From NCBI GenBank assembly GCA_024699855.1, contig JAMPIQ010000003.1:6944001-7008000 (forward strand): a stretch of 64,000 bases of DNA, in the 5' to 3' direction. The translations under genes and the position numbers were made by a program. The stretch comes from Aphelenchoides besseyi (lineage: Eukaryota; Nematoda; Chromadorea; Rhabditida; Aphelenchoididae). Under the pieces are notes generated by a model. That model was not told the origin of the DNA. It did no database searches and worked only from the letters and a program-made list of their open reading frames with translations. Of the stretch, positions 11,533-23,847 are shown piece after piece; the first letter of the stretch is position 1, and each line of letters begins with the position of its first letter.

Positions 11533-12748
11533 TTAAGGTGAATGCTTGCGTATTAGATTGATTTGGATACCGAGTGTTGAGTCCATCACTTGGTCGTGAT
11601 TCAAATTCATTTTTCTTACATAGCCATCTTCTTTGCGAATCGGAGACGTCAGTTTGCCACAAGCTCTGTATCCAACCTGAAAACAGAAAAATTCATACGA
11701 AAACCGTGAGTATTCACTTTGTCGTCGTGGGTCGAAAATATACTGAAAATGTGGTCGCCTTCGTATCGTGTTTCTTTGTTGATGTCCGCCAAAAACTCGG
11801 AATCACAATGTAAACCATTGCGTTTGTTACTGAAAACATCGGAAAGTTTTGTGTAATTGGATTGGCAACTAACCAGGTGCCAACGGGAATGGGCACAAAA
11901 CAAAGTGTGGTACCCGAGTTGGCACCAGCAACGGAAAGAAAAGTGTCAACAAGTGAGGTGAGCGGTTGACCAACAATTTCCCTTGTATCCACACATAATC
12001 CTGAAGATTCTAATCACAACATGAAGTAGTTCACGTACCACCCAAAATAGCCTTTCGAGCCAGAGGACTTCCCCTATAAACAACTTGGTAATTCTGTTCT
12101 CAATACATCTACGAACATTGAGTAGGCAACAATATCGACTTTTTGGCCCGTGTACTCGTAAACGGCAATAATTAAACTTCTAAATCAACAGTTTGGTTGA
12201 TTTCCATAATTTCAACCTCAATTGCTTCACATATGCACACTTCATTTCCACAATACCAGCGGGCGTCACACCACCGTCTCCCCAAGTTGTTCCAAACACA
12301 CCGCCCTTGTAACCATGTTGTTGCAAGGCTTGAATCATCCCCTAAATTAAGCATTTGCTTTCTGACTATCTGCCTATTTTACGTTAAAACGACTGATTCG
12401 ATTTGTAATGCCGTGGACTAGAATAACTGCCTGACCGCTGAATCGCTCGTGTCCCGCGTCCAAACCGCCAATCGAAGCGTCTGAACCGAGATCTGCTCGT
12501 TCCAACTGTTGCACTGTCTAAACTATTTACTATAAAATTTTGCTAATGAAAAGTCTAAATTTGCCCCTAATGACCTTTATTGTCGAATAAAACCTACTGA
12601 TCCAACGGCAGTTATACATAACATAGTTACTCACCTCAATGCCATATTTATTGTGTACAAAAGCTCGGAAATCGCCGCCCAGTTTTGATTTAGCGATTGA
12701 TATCTGGTCAAAATAAAAAACGAAAAGCAGAACCCAACATCCGATCAT
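11533..12748 (-). CDS. Secreted class 2 lipase (lips family)
   Basis: This is a secreted lipase of the Lipase_2 (EstA/EstB) family, expanded in nematodes as the lips genes. About eight exons join in frame from ATG 12748, with a signal peptide (MIGCWVLLFVFYFDQISIAK). Domain landmarks in order are KLGGDFRAFVHNKYG, ERADLGSDASIGG, AVILVHGITNR (oxyanion strand), VKQLRSLIIAVYEYTGQKVD, then the nucleophile elbow VAYSMGSPLARKAILGG with Ser in A-Y-S-M-G. FLSVAGANSGTTLCF and RYEGDHIFSIFSTHDDKVGY (likely acid Asp region) follow, then LNHDQVMDS with the likely catalytic His. All family landmarks are intact, so it should be active. The substrate (triacylglycerol or other ester) is inferred from the family. 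Confidence 0.9.
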
Positions 12749-13396
12749 GATTGAAAAGAAGTGAGAACCAAACCTCTTTGTCGTTGAGTCAAAAACGACG
12801 GCGACATTGGAAACCGGCTATCGCTGGATCTGCGCTCTGAAAGCAGTGGAATTGTGAAATCGAAAGAATAATATAACTTCTATTACCACCATGGGTCATT
12901 TTGCTTGAAAGAATCTTTTAAGTTGTAGAATTTACACGTGACCTTCGGCGATCATTGTATTTGGATCTTCTTCGCTTAATTCCCGCTGACCAAAATGACA
13001 CGATTCTAGTCGAAATTCGAATCGAATCACAATGACAGTCGGAAGTTGCGTTTGTAAGCTGTACGTCAAGGTCAAAAGATGGCTGTTTTTTGCAACCCAT
13101 AGCAATTCAAATGCCGAAACGATCAACGCGTCTTTAAGTGCTCATCAATTCCCGAATTCAATTCCACTCAGGTGGCCGTCTGGTTGTAAGTAGACGAGTA
13201 GGTTATCACTCTTTTCGAAGATGTTTGAAAATTGGATTTTAGTGTCGTTCAAATCGTTTTTAGTCGGATTTTTGATAATCGAGTACATTGTTTTCACATC
13301 CCAAAATAACTTTTTCGGTATACCAACTAACTAAGATCTTATGCAAAGATATGTTTAGAACCACGAGTTCAAGTTGGCTCTTCACGTTTTCGACGA
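12749..13396. other. Intergenic, with one doubtful minus-strand exon
   Basis: The region separates the lipase start from the next plus-strand gene. A minus-strand frame at about 12932-13126 is protein-like (VIVIRFEFRLESCHFGQREL) and could continue through a 35-base intron to end in QNDPWW. It has no ATG and no upstream exon that I can join, so it is noted here and not called. Confidence 0.3.
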
Positions 13397-15097
13397 ATGG
13401 ACGAAAACACCGACGAGAATGGAGCTTTGGAAAGAATCGCAAATTTAATGAAGTTTGTACGTTCCAAAGACCTCGGTCAAGATATACCGGAATCTGAAGG
13501 GTCGGGAGAGTTTGTCGAAACTCCTGGTAACGAATACATGGATTCAATAACAGAGAATCAGCCCTGTTTCTCGGTCTTTCCTCCAACTACGAAATTCGAT
13601 CGAATTCACATCCACATCAAACATCACGTTAGTCTTTGTGCGACTAATTCATTTCGATTTGTTTAGTTGCTGTCTACATGGAAAAAGTTTTATTTTGAAG
13701 ATTTGGCTGAAATGTCAAACTTTCGACCTCAGTTCGGGATTACAGAACTGATTGTCAACTCGACGATGGACGTGAATGCTGAAGTTCGTGACTCGGGTTT
13801 TTACGATCGTGTTGTTGTCAATCTTCTTAACGTTCTTCCCGCTATTCATCGCATTCAATTGGGCGGCGGTTATCGATTCGAATCGGAGAGCGTGGTGAGT
13901 TTAACAGATCTCCGAATAATACTAACCAATTTGCAGGATCTGCACGATCTTATCGACCATTTTGCCAATCTGCACGAGAATTTCGTTCAAATCATTTCGC
14001 TTCTAAAACAACGTGGTATTGAAGTGCAGTTCGACAACTACGCAGTTGAACTTACGATTCCCGAACAAGTAAGATGTGACTTCGACCTCAAAGTGCACTT
14101 CTTAGGTTGTTTATGAATTCGACAACAACACGCTGAAAGAATCGCTCGATGCCGTTTTTCATCCATTCAGTGCTAAATGGTCACAGAAAGAAGCAGAAAT
14201 TGAGTTCAAAGTCAAAGGTGTTCAAACGAACTTGATGGTTATCGTTGGTTCTCCATTCACAAAACGAAAGTTCGCTCCACGATGTGTAAAAGTGGTTAAA
14301 AATCCTGCTGACATTTCTAAGGAAGTCGCATATCGAGAAGCAGGCTTCAACGAAAACACTACTGTTTCCGTCACTGAGACCTCAACGCAAAGTCAATTGA
14401 ACGAAGATTGCATTGAAGAAGGTAGCAATAATGTCAATTCAAATGTAATTTCATTTTTAGTCTTTGAAGCGGGAACCCAATCGTTGTCTTTCGATAATCT
14501 TTACGTCGAAGACTTTGTCAATTTGACCAATTTCGAACCCCAAACTCAGTTGAAATCGTTGAATCTGAGCGTTTCGGTTGCCAATCGACTGTATTCAACT
14601 CACGAAAAGTTCTACGAGCATGCCGTCGAATCGTTGAAACGAGCAGCACCAAACTTAAAATTCGTTGGATTGTATGGGGCATTGCGACATTACCCATTTA
14701 TTCCGGTTAATCAACTTTTGCAGTATACTCATTTGTTGATCTAGAATTTGCCCGAACTACGCAATGAGTTTATGGAAATCAAACGAAGCATCGAGGCCAT
14801 GAGTCGCGCCATGACCCAAGCATTCGAACGCGTCGAGTGGATTGAACCGCCAATATTTGTGTTTTCACTTGAAAAAGAGGTCATCAGTTAAATTTCAATG
14901 GTATTCAAGTTAAAGTTTAGGTAATGAAACGTTTGCAAGGTGGTGACATTGTGAAGGCCGTGGACATTTTCAATTATTCCGACTTGGAAATCTTCGATGG
15001 ACGAGTGAACATCAAATTCACGACTGAAAACGAGACACCTCACGATTTGGTCTTAGTTCTCTTGCCGTTCTATCCCCAGGGCTATACGCCTTTTTAA
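13397..15097 (+). CDS. Unknown nematode-type protein
   Basis: Seven or eight exons join in frame (13397-13627, 13667-13894, 13937-14068, from 14106, then three more) with 39-42 base introns, giving roughly 480 residues. The N-terminus is acidic and disordered. Two structurally similar halves follow, each built of alternating strands and helices: AGITELIVNST-like and VVVNLLNVLPAIHRIQLGG in the first; SLNLSVSVANRLYS and AVESLKRAAPNLKFVGLYG in the second. A helical segment (MEIKRSIEAMSRAMTQAFER) comes before the end. The LRR-like spacing resembles nematode F-box/FTH-type proteins, but no F-box is visible. Function unknown. Confidence 0.65.
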
Positions 15098-15463
15098 GAC
15101 GATCCTCAACGTTGACCTCTGATTGTTAAGAATAAATTCAATTTCATTGCTCTTTTCAACGACTCTCAATCAACTTAATTCGAATCATTGAAATTGGGTG
15201 CAGTACAAGCGATGAATTGAAAATGATTTCAAGACAAGAATTCGAAGAACTTCTCTATGTCTACTCGACTGTATATCTACATGAACAAACATCAAGCACG
15301 TAATTTAGCGTGTTTATTTGAAAGCAAGATTATTAGTCAGAATTAAGAAGAACAATTTGAGTGAATGATGGGATTGTTCGTTTTGAACGATGATGACACA
15401 AAAATTGTTTAGGAAAGCAAAAAGGCACATGGATTGAGCAAAAAATACACACAGACATCAGAA
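15098..15463. other. Convergent 3' flanks
   Basis: This is the space between two genes that end toward each other. It contains AATAAA-like words (AATAAATTCAATTTC near 15131) consistent with polyadenylation and nothing else I can support. Confidence 0.5.
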
Positions 15464-18400
15464 TCATTGGTAATGATAGTAGCCCGGCGGTGGGATTCGT
15501 GATTGGCCATTCAAAGTATAGTAACCGTTTTGATCGTTTGGATAAGTGACATAGGCTCCACTATGTGGTCCGGCAATCATTCTTGTTGGCGGTGTTTGGT
15601 AAGTGCTTTCCTGGTAATGGAGTGGTGTGTCCTTCGAAGCAACCTGAATATTAACAGAATTAAAATGCGAACTAGAAGAAGTGTGTACTTTGTTTCTCCA
15701 TTCTGCATAAGTCGTTTCTCCAATTCCTTTTGGCGCTGTAGTTTTAGCATTTTCATTACGATTCATCGTTCCATTTCCACTGCCGTTCGGATTCTGGCTG
15801 TCCGTGGATGCAGTTGCTACGTCCGTTCCTTTGCTTGTGTCATAGGTGACCGTTGGATAGCTACTTGCGGCAAAATGGTGATACGACGAGTGGTGAGCTG
15901 ACGGCTGACCGAAAGAAAGTGGCTCCGGCTGAAATTTCTAGGGCATTTTAAAATCGTACTTAAATCAAATAAGCAAGTCGAGTTTAAAAGTCGAAGAAAG
16001 CTTACGTGTGTTTTTCTTCGTCCGCGGAATCCACAACACAAACAAGCAAAGATTAGGGCCAACAAGACAAGGATAGCAGTGCCAATCAACGCCCAATTAC
16101 CAACAGCACGTAGTGGTCCCCATTTCTCATCTTCTTCACCTAAAAAACGATCTTATATGGCAAGTTACTTGAATCACTTACGTTTTTCATTTGCTTTCAC
16201 TTGTACGGCATTCGGATCGACATTCAACTGACCCTTCAGACTCTGAGCCATGGCCTGAAAACTCAATTGATATTAAAATTTTGGTTGTTTAACTTCTACT
16301 TCTTTAAGGAATTCACGCAATTCAACAGCATCGGGAGCATCTTTGGGTCCAAATGTAAATTGAGTCAAAGCGAGAATCGAAGGTGCAATTCCGTGATTTT
16401 GTTCGGTTACACCAACTGATTCGGTGGTCGAATACGCGTAATTTGTCACATCAATCGATTTCAATGATTTCCAGCGTTTTTCAACTACTGGTTTTAACTA
16501 AAACATACGATTAAGGTCGCTTGTTGTGTGTGTTCCTACGCTATTGATGATCTCCGATGTGAATACTTTGGCTTCTGGAGATTCCATATTTTCCAAATGT
16601 ACACCCCAATCACGCCCCATCACACGAAGAACGGTATCAAAGACACGATCTTCTGCTGGCGGCTCACCGATTGGCGGAATCACTGCGCCTCCTGACGTTT
16701 GTACTCGAGTTTTCTTTTGCGGTTTCGTTGTCGTTTCTGCGGTCGTAGTTTGGTCCTGGGAAGTGACTGCATTTTCTGGTTCGTTTGAAACAGCACGACA
16801 CTTCGATGGACAGAACTGAACAAATCGGATTAATCAGTAGTCGGACAAATTTCAGTATCTTACTCGATTACGTGATGCCGTTGGAGTTTCAATGTGTTTT
16901 CGCAAATCTGAACCCGAAACCTCTCCACCGGATGGAACAAAAACTATAAAATAGCAATCGTCAAGTAGATCAACATCCTCTTCATCATTCGTTGTCAATG
17001 CACGAACGAAATTAACAACGACGCGACCATCGACATAAGCTGAAGTGACGTCTCGTAGATCTTGCTGTTGGTCAACCGACGGTCGACCGTAACCCTTGTT
17101 GTACTGATCAAGCACTTTAACTGTGGAGTCGTCTTGAACGAGAACAATTACAGCATCACTGTTCGGCATTCCACCATCCGAACTGAACCCAATCGACGTC
17201 CATTTTGATGTTGGCAACATGGCTTCCAAATGAACTCGAAGATCAGTTTGTTGTTCATTAACTGCCCAATTGGCAACGTAAGTGCACGAGGCTCCATGAC
17301 AATTCGATGGGAAATAGAAACTACCAGCACAATTAGAATCGCTTTCATCCGAGATCCAGTCCGCCGAAATGGCCGGCGCAACAGTTTTTTGCGTTTTTTC
17401 GTTTGTTTTCTTTGGAATTTCATTGGTTGTTGGTTGTGAAGTTGTTGTAGAGGGTGTCGAAGTTGTAGGCTTTTTAGTTGTTGTTACTTTCTTAGGTGTT
17501 TCTGTAGTCGTCTCCTCAACTTCTCTTTCAGTTGACTGAGTTTTAGATTCTGTTTCTTCGGAGGTTGTTGTAGAAGTAAGAGTCGTAGTTTCGGCGACTT
17601 GTGTTTTTTGATCTAAAATAATTGTATACTCGAATTTCAAATTTAAAACCTACCAAGGAAGTTGAGATCCAGGGATTTCACGTATGGAGCATCCGCTAGA
17701 ATTGTACCCATCGGTCCGCTCGCAAAAACCAATGTGCCGACTTCATCTTCGAAACTTAAATCAGCAATATCGTCAGCTGAAATCAGCTGCTATAGTTTCA
17801 AAAAAAAGATTTTCATACTCTTAATGCTCTTCCTCAACACCACGGTTGCGTCTCCGTTGTTTTGGGTAATAACTCCGACATCTTGAAGAGACTGAAGACC
17901 GTTGAATGATTCGTCCGGTTGAATTGAAGTCGAATCCAAAGCAAACGCGTCTAAAGCTCGAACACGTCGGTTGTTCAACTCGATAAGAGCAACGTCCGCG
18001 CACGCAAATGCATCGTCTTTAGGATCGTTGGCCGGACGTTTTCGAACTGCTGGTAACAAATGCGACAAGTCTCCCGATGCAATCGATCGTTCATCAAACG
18101 GATCAGCGGCTGCTTGTCGACGTTGACGAATAACCACCGGTGGAGTTTCACCAACCGGACGTCCATTTTCCGAGCAGATACAAACCGGAATAGCCGATCG
18201 TTCAGGTGTTTGCTGATCATGAAAACCAATTGGTGTACGTGAATTTTCGAAATCCGACGGTTTTCGTGTCAAAATTCGACCACCTCCGACTGGGAAAAGG
18301 AAGTAATAACAACGATCCAATGGAAGATCGGTTTTCTTGTCAGCAGTTACAAGCTTCCGTTTGAAACTGATGGTTTGATAATCGTCTTCAACTCTTCCTC

Positions 18401-21400
18401 CAACATCGTAAAGATCTTGACGATCAGACGGGTCGGCAACAGGAAGCTGACGACTGTATGCAAACCGATCGAGTACGTACGCTTTCTTTCCGTAGTACCA
18501 TCCAAGATAAATGTCCGAGTTAGTCATTTCACCATCACGAGACCTAAAAAGTGGTATAAAATGAAAATGTTGAATTAATTACCATCCAATCCCGGTCCAT
18601 CTTCCAACTCCTTTTGCCTTAATCTCGAACATAACCGATTGATCGCGTTGATCATAAGCCCAACGAGCTTGATAGTCGCAATTTCCCTCAGTACAATTAG
18701 CTGGAAATCGAAAATCGTTTTGACATGTGTACGTGGCTAAAATTGTCAAATTAGAAGCGAACAGATCAATGAAACTCACGAATCTTAGGTTTGGGTGGTT
18801 CGCCACGATCTTCAGCGGTCGTTTGACCGTTGCATGCGCGTATACAAATTCGTCTTGATGAGACCAATGGCGTTTCGATGTGCGGAGCAATTGCTCCGTC
18901 CTAGAAATAAAATTGTGCCCGAGCAAAAAGAATGCGATACCTTAGTTAATTCACCACCATCAATTGGGAAAAGGAAGTAGTGACAATCGTCGTCGGAATC
19001 TCCAAACGAAGCGTCTTCGTCGATGTCTTCGGTGCGACGTTTGCGGAGAAAAGTTGCCTTTAAAACACCGTCATTATGAGTTCCAACCGCATTTGCATTT
19101 TCGACATCTTGAACCTCATCAACAATTGGACTATCTAAATAGCACGATGGGTCGAGGGTTTGTGTTAAGTCGAGCTTACTGTAACCATCGGCATGCATAT
19201 CAACAATCGACAATTGACGTCCGTCGGATTTTACAATCACGAAGTCAGCATCTTGCATTTTTCCATTTCGCGAGAATCCAATTCCACTCCATCTACTTGT
19301 TCCGTTCATTTGTGTTTCCAGTGAAAACTCGACATTATCTTCCTCGGGAACATATGCCCAAGACAAACGATATCGACACTCCGAACCTTCACATCGCGGG
19401 GGATACTCAAACTCTCCAAAACACAACATTTCCGGATCCACAGATGGCATTTCGGCCGAATTAAACGTTTGAGGACTCGCAGTTGTCGATTTGGATTTAC
19501 TTTTGTTTGATCCCGTGGGCGGCTGGTCATTACCGGCAACAGCGTTTGCAGCAAGTGTAGTGAGTTTTTGAATGATTTCCGGATCACTATTTTCTTTATG
19601 ATTACCAGGACAATCGCCCCAGTAAACACATGAACCATTTAATCGTGCAAATCCTTGTTGACAAGCACAACTGGCAGCAGCACAACCACTACATTCCGTA
19701 CGGTCAAAGATGCTAACACAATCGGTTTCACATTCTCGTCCACAAGAGTTGAACGTTTCATTGACCGGACACTTCTTTTTCTGTTCGATAATACGTGATT
19801 TCGACGTTTTCGAAAGTGTTTCGCTTGCGTCAGGACCCTCGGAATTTAGTACTCGTTCTTCCAAATCTACAAAAATCGTTTGAAACACAGACCAAATTGT
19901 TTGTACCTGGACAATCACTCCAAAAAATACATTCACCGTCTTTACGTACAAAATTATCAGCGCAACTGCACGCAGGTTCCTCACAGCTTGCCGTACATGG
20001 ATCGGTATTGTACATATTCTCACATGCTAAACATAATAGTCAAGAGAGATAAACGTTGGCTTTTGATTACTTGGTTCACACGCCATTCCACATTTTGCCC
20101 ACGTTTGATTTCCGGCACATTTTGAGATTTCTGGTTCAATACCCGAGCAGAATTCGAAAGGTCGACAAGCCGATTTTTCATTGGATTCACGCACGTATCC
20201 TTCTTTGCAAACACAAGCTGGACTTGATCGACAAGCTTTTGGACATCTAAAATTTCATGATTATTTGATTCGACACAAAGCAGCGGTCACAACGTACACT
20301 GGAACGGATTCAGGAAATGCGGTCCATTCACATGATGGTTCACATTCTCGCGAAAATTCCGGACATTCGCTGTATTCCTCAAATGGCCCACATTCAGCTA
20401 AACAACAAGAGTGAGAACATTGGTGGTCACTTACAACTTCCAAATGGTGTTGTTGTGCTCAAGTAGTTACTAACAATCTTTTGAATGTGTAGTGATGGTG
20501 CGATCGTATTCTCTGCGTCCAAGTCGACACTGTTCGCATCTCGTGATTTGAGCAATTCAGCACATTTCGATCCAGCTTCTTTGTTCGTCAGCCCTATTAC
20601 CGACCACGTTGAATTTGGCATATTGACCACGAACTCCAATTCTTTTGCTTGTTTGTCGTATCGCCATTTTAATGTATTGCCTTTAGCTGCTTCTTCAAGC
20701 GGAACCATCGAGTACTCGTTGTCGTTGGCCAGCGATTTAAATTGTGTTTCTACCAGAAAAAGAAGGTAAGCGTTTGATCAAAGCAACTCACTTTTGTCAC
20801 ATTTCCGACCGAATTCTCCGGTTCCACAATAGCATGTTTTATGAACACACAGACCGTTTTTTCCACAATCGGTGTCAATTGAACAGTCAGCTAAAGTTCG
20901 TGAATTGAATTGAGAAAATGAATAGAATTTACGATTAGAAACTTGAAGTGGATTGCTCGTTCCGTTTGCACCGTCAGCCAAATGTGTGATCTGAACGTCT
21001 GCACAACTAATGAACTCCATTTCTCCGTCCGGTGTTGATTGAGTCAATCGAAGAACACAGGCTTTACAATCAAAGTCGGGCAGTTTCAACGACATCGTTG
21101 ACTTTCTTAACGTCAATTGTTGTTTTTTTGTAAATGTATCAAATGCTTACCCTTCTTCTTGTAACGACTCAACATTATCACTCTCAGAGATATCCAGTTT
21201 GGTTAAGATCTCATCGCCGTTGAGCAGCTCGAATTTACTTGGACCGCTGATGTTCGACGGATTTGCCCAAACAACATCGATTACTCCACCGGCTGTCAGA
21301 GTTGTTGTTGGATCTAAAACCAATTGGTTTTCCTTTCAAATCTAATCCTTATTCTTTTGATGTTTCTTAATTCCAATGCAATTTGCGTGAGTGTACAACG

Positions 21401-22033
21401 TGCAATTTTATACGCCAAGAAACGCTTGTTTCAGTAAATGGTTTGTGAGATCGACCACTAACTTATAGTTCTCTTTTACAACGTGGGGGAATTTTACGAC
21501 AACAGAAATTCATTCGCTCGCCCTTGACTATGACTTATGAGTTTTTGTGACGGTCAACAAAGCCGAGCGATGACAGTTCGCGTTTTGTCGTTATCACAAT
21601 GTGAGCAAAATTGCGAGGACCTTGACCTCCGATCTGATCGTCTTCGGAAGTCGTCTAAACCGCAAAGAAGCGCGGCGAGAAGTCGCCGACTGACCCAATG
21701 GACCGAAATTTAATGAGAAATTGCGGGAGTCAATGAGACCCTTCGCGCCAATTTGTTTGCAATTTCACAACTAATTCGAACCCAGTGGTCATCAAGAGCG
21801 TGCATTCTGGGAGATGGCAACTACTTACCGTTTGCTTTTTTCATTGTCGGACATTTTGCTTCGGCCAATCGCACGGTTTTGGGATCACGCTCCAGAATCC
21901 GTGATTGAGGTTGAAGGAGCCAAATTTTAGGCGATACAGAAGCAGCGGAATCAACGTTGTTTAGAAGTGAAAGACTCAGAAAAACAGAAACAAGAAACCG
22001 ATCAACGGCATTCATTCTCCACCGTAGGATCAT
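15464..22033 (-). CDS. Giant DOMON/TIL/EGF/SEA transmembrane protein
   Basis: One long multi-exon gene runs from ATG 22033 (signal peptide within NAVDRFLVSVFLSLSLL) to the stop at 15464, about 1,700 residues. In order: an N-terminal strand-rich region (TLTAGGVIDVVWANPSNISG, FDCKACVLRLTQ); a six-Cys EGF domain (CSIDTDCGKNGLCVHKTCYC); a divergent DOMON-like block (about 20690-20430); three TIL Cys-rich domains (20430-19620), for example CGRECETDCVS and CACQQGFARLNGSCVYWGDC; DOMON 2 (about 19430-18960); DOMON 3 (18730-18260); a furin-type RQRR near 18118-18129; a Thr-rich mucin-like linker (17620-17400); DOMON 4 (17350-16900); a SEA-like block (FDTVLRVMGRDWGVHLENME); a membrane helix (IGTAILVLLALIFACLCC); and a cytoplasmic tail. 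DOMON domains bind heme or sugars in other proteins. Here the role is unknown. The first intron (about 500 bases) is unusually long for this window. Confidence 0.82.
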
Positions 22034-23847
22034 GATTGAACGCCCCCCAAGTAGATGGAAGACCTAAAACCAATTAGTTGAAATAATTCCACCGATCGAT
22101 TAACAGCCGTTTAGACACGCTCCGCAATTCGCCTCACAACTCGCGCTCATCAGTTGAGGTCATTCAAAGCGAAAACTCGTTCGTTCCGGTGATTTCATAC
22201 AAAAACGGCAATCGGATATAAAGGAAATCGACTCAATTCGTTTGAAGAAATGAGCGCAACGAAGTCGGTAGTTTGTTTCGAGATCCGTAAACTCGACCCA
22301 AATCGCCGTAATCGACAATTGGCTCTCGTTTTCAGACACCTTCCTCAGCGATTTGGATTAAACTGCTACAACAAAATTAAAACTTAATTGTACGAAAGAG
22401 CGCCAATGTTTCCGTTGTACGGCGATGACAAGCCGTTGGCTGAAGGTCGTTTGATTTGCACGAAACAAAAACGGCGGCAACTTTCTTAACCGCTCGATTA
22501 CACGAACGGTGCCAGTGGGCGCCAAGTTCGGCGATTTGGTTCCACCAGAAACGTGAATCCCCACTAAACGTTCTTATCAAACGACGCTTCTCGGCGAATT
22601 TGGAATGAAAAAAAGAAACGGAAAACATCTGAAGGCAAAAAAGGAAATGGTATCGAATACAATGTCAACAAAGTTCGATATCTTAAGATCGCGAAGAGCG
22701 AAAGTTTTTCGAATTGCAAAACCGTGAAAATCCGCTTCGAGGAGCGGCGGCGCTGAAATCGTACAAAAATTTGACCGAAAAGTCGTGAGCCGGTCAACTG
22801 CTCCACCTTCAACGGCGATGCTCCCGCTGATTCCAATTTGTGCGTTCCAACCACCTCGCTCACCTTGGCGGCCCATCGATTTGCACAAATTTGGATCGAC
22901 GCGAAGATCCGTCCGATTGATAAAGTTTTGATTCTATGAATCGTGCCGATCGATTCATAACGTCACAAGCGAAGTCAATCGTATGCGCAGGTTGACGATT
23001 CACACTCCTCCACGACGATCGTTCATCAAATCGAAATGCACGTTGTAATTAGGTGAGAGAAAGAACCGCGAATTAATGAGTCAGATTTCCACGTTTGCTC
23101 ATCCTATCGATTTCAATTAAGCTGCGCAGCTGATGAATGAAAACCGAATGCTAATGAGTCATTAAGGACGACGTTGATGATGCACATTAAGAGAGAAAGA
23201 TAGAAACAAATTGCTCAGGTTGTTACTTGTTCATTGGGATAAATAAAATCCGCTCGAACATCCGAATGTCATCGCGAATCAACGCTCATCGTCTTATCAG
23301 TTGAATCGGGGCGAAAATCTGCGAACACAAAAAACCTCAGGATGTTGAAGCAAAATCACTTCTGACGGCCGAACGGTCGCGTTCCGATTTCTGAACTTTC
23401 AGCCCGCAAATCACATTTCTTCCTGGAGTTGATGACCTCTGATGCGCACAACGGTGAACGTCTTCCGCCGCTGGCGATTCCGTCGACGGTCAATGGAATT
23501 CGATTTTGCGGCGAATTTTCGGATTGCGCATTGACCTTTTTGCTTGAGATTTTGGAAGCAGCGAATTAATGTCTGTGTACTCAATAACTCACGAAATGAC
23601 TCTTTTGTTCAGCTAGCAAAACGCTGATCTTCAATCTGAAAGCTCCAAAAACATTTCTTGTTTGTATGCAAATGATCATTAGCGAGTTAAATGACGGTTG
23701 GAATCAATCGCAAAAGTGAAAACGTTGAATTCAATCGTCCGTAAAGGAGACGCGTCGTTCGAAAGATGATCCGTGGATCGGAACGAAAACCCGAAGCTTC
23801 GAAATCATTCAAGCAATTCACCTCTTCTTGTTTACAATAAAAACAGG
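22034..23847. other. Long upstream region, no gene seen
   Basis: About 1.8 kb lies upstream of the DOMON-gene start, the longest clearly non-coding block here. Its GC content is slightly higher than other spacers. Open frames (for example 22564-22888 minus) have no splice partners or family resemblance. It may be an extended promoter. Confidence 0.4.

Noticed and set aside
21821..22033. Idea that the N-terminal domain of the giant protein is a copper oxygenase (LPMO-like)
   Set aside because: The mature N-terminus after the signal peptide would not be His, and no second His ligand can be placed, so the copper-brace is not supported.
22564..22888. Overlapping minus-strand frames of about 100 codons
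   Set aside because: Two frames are open at once with no splice sites or similarity, as expected for locally GC-richer non-coding DNA.
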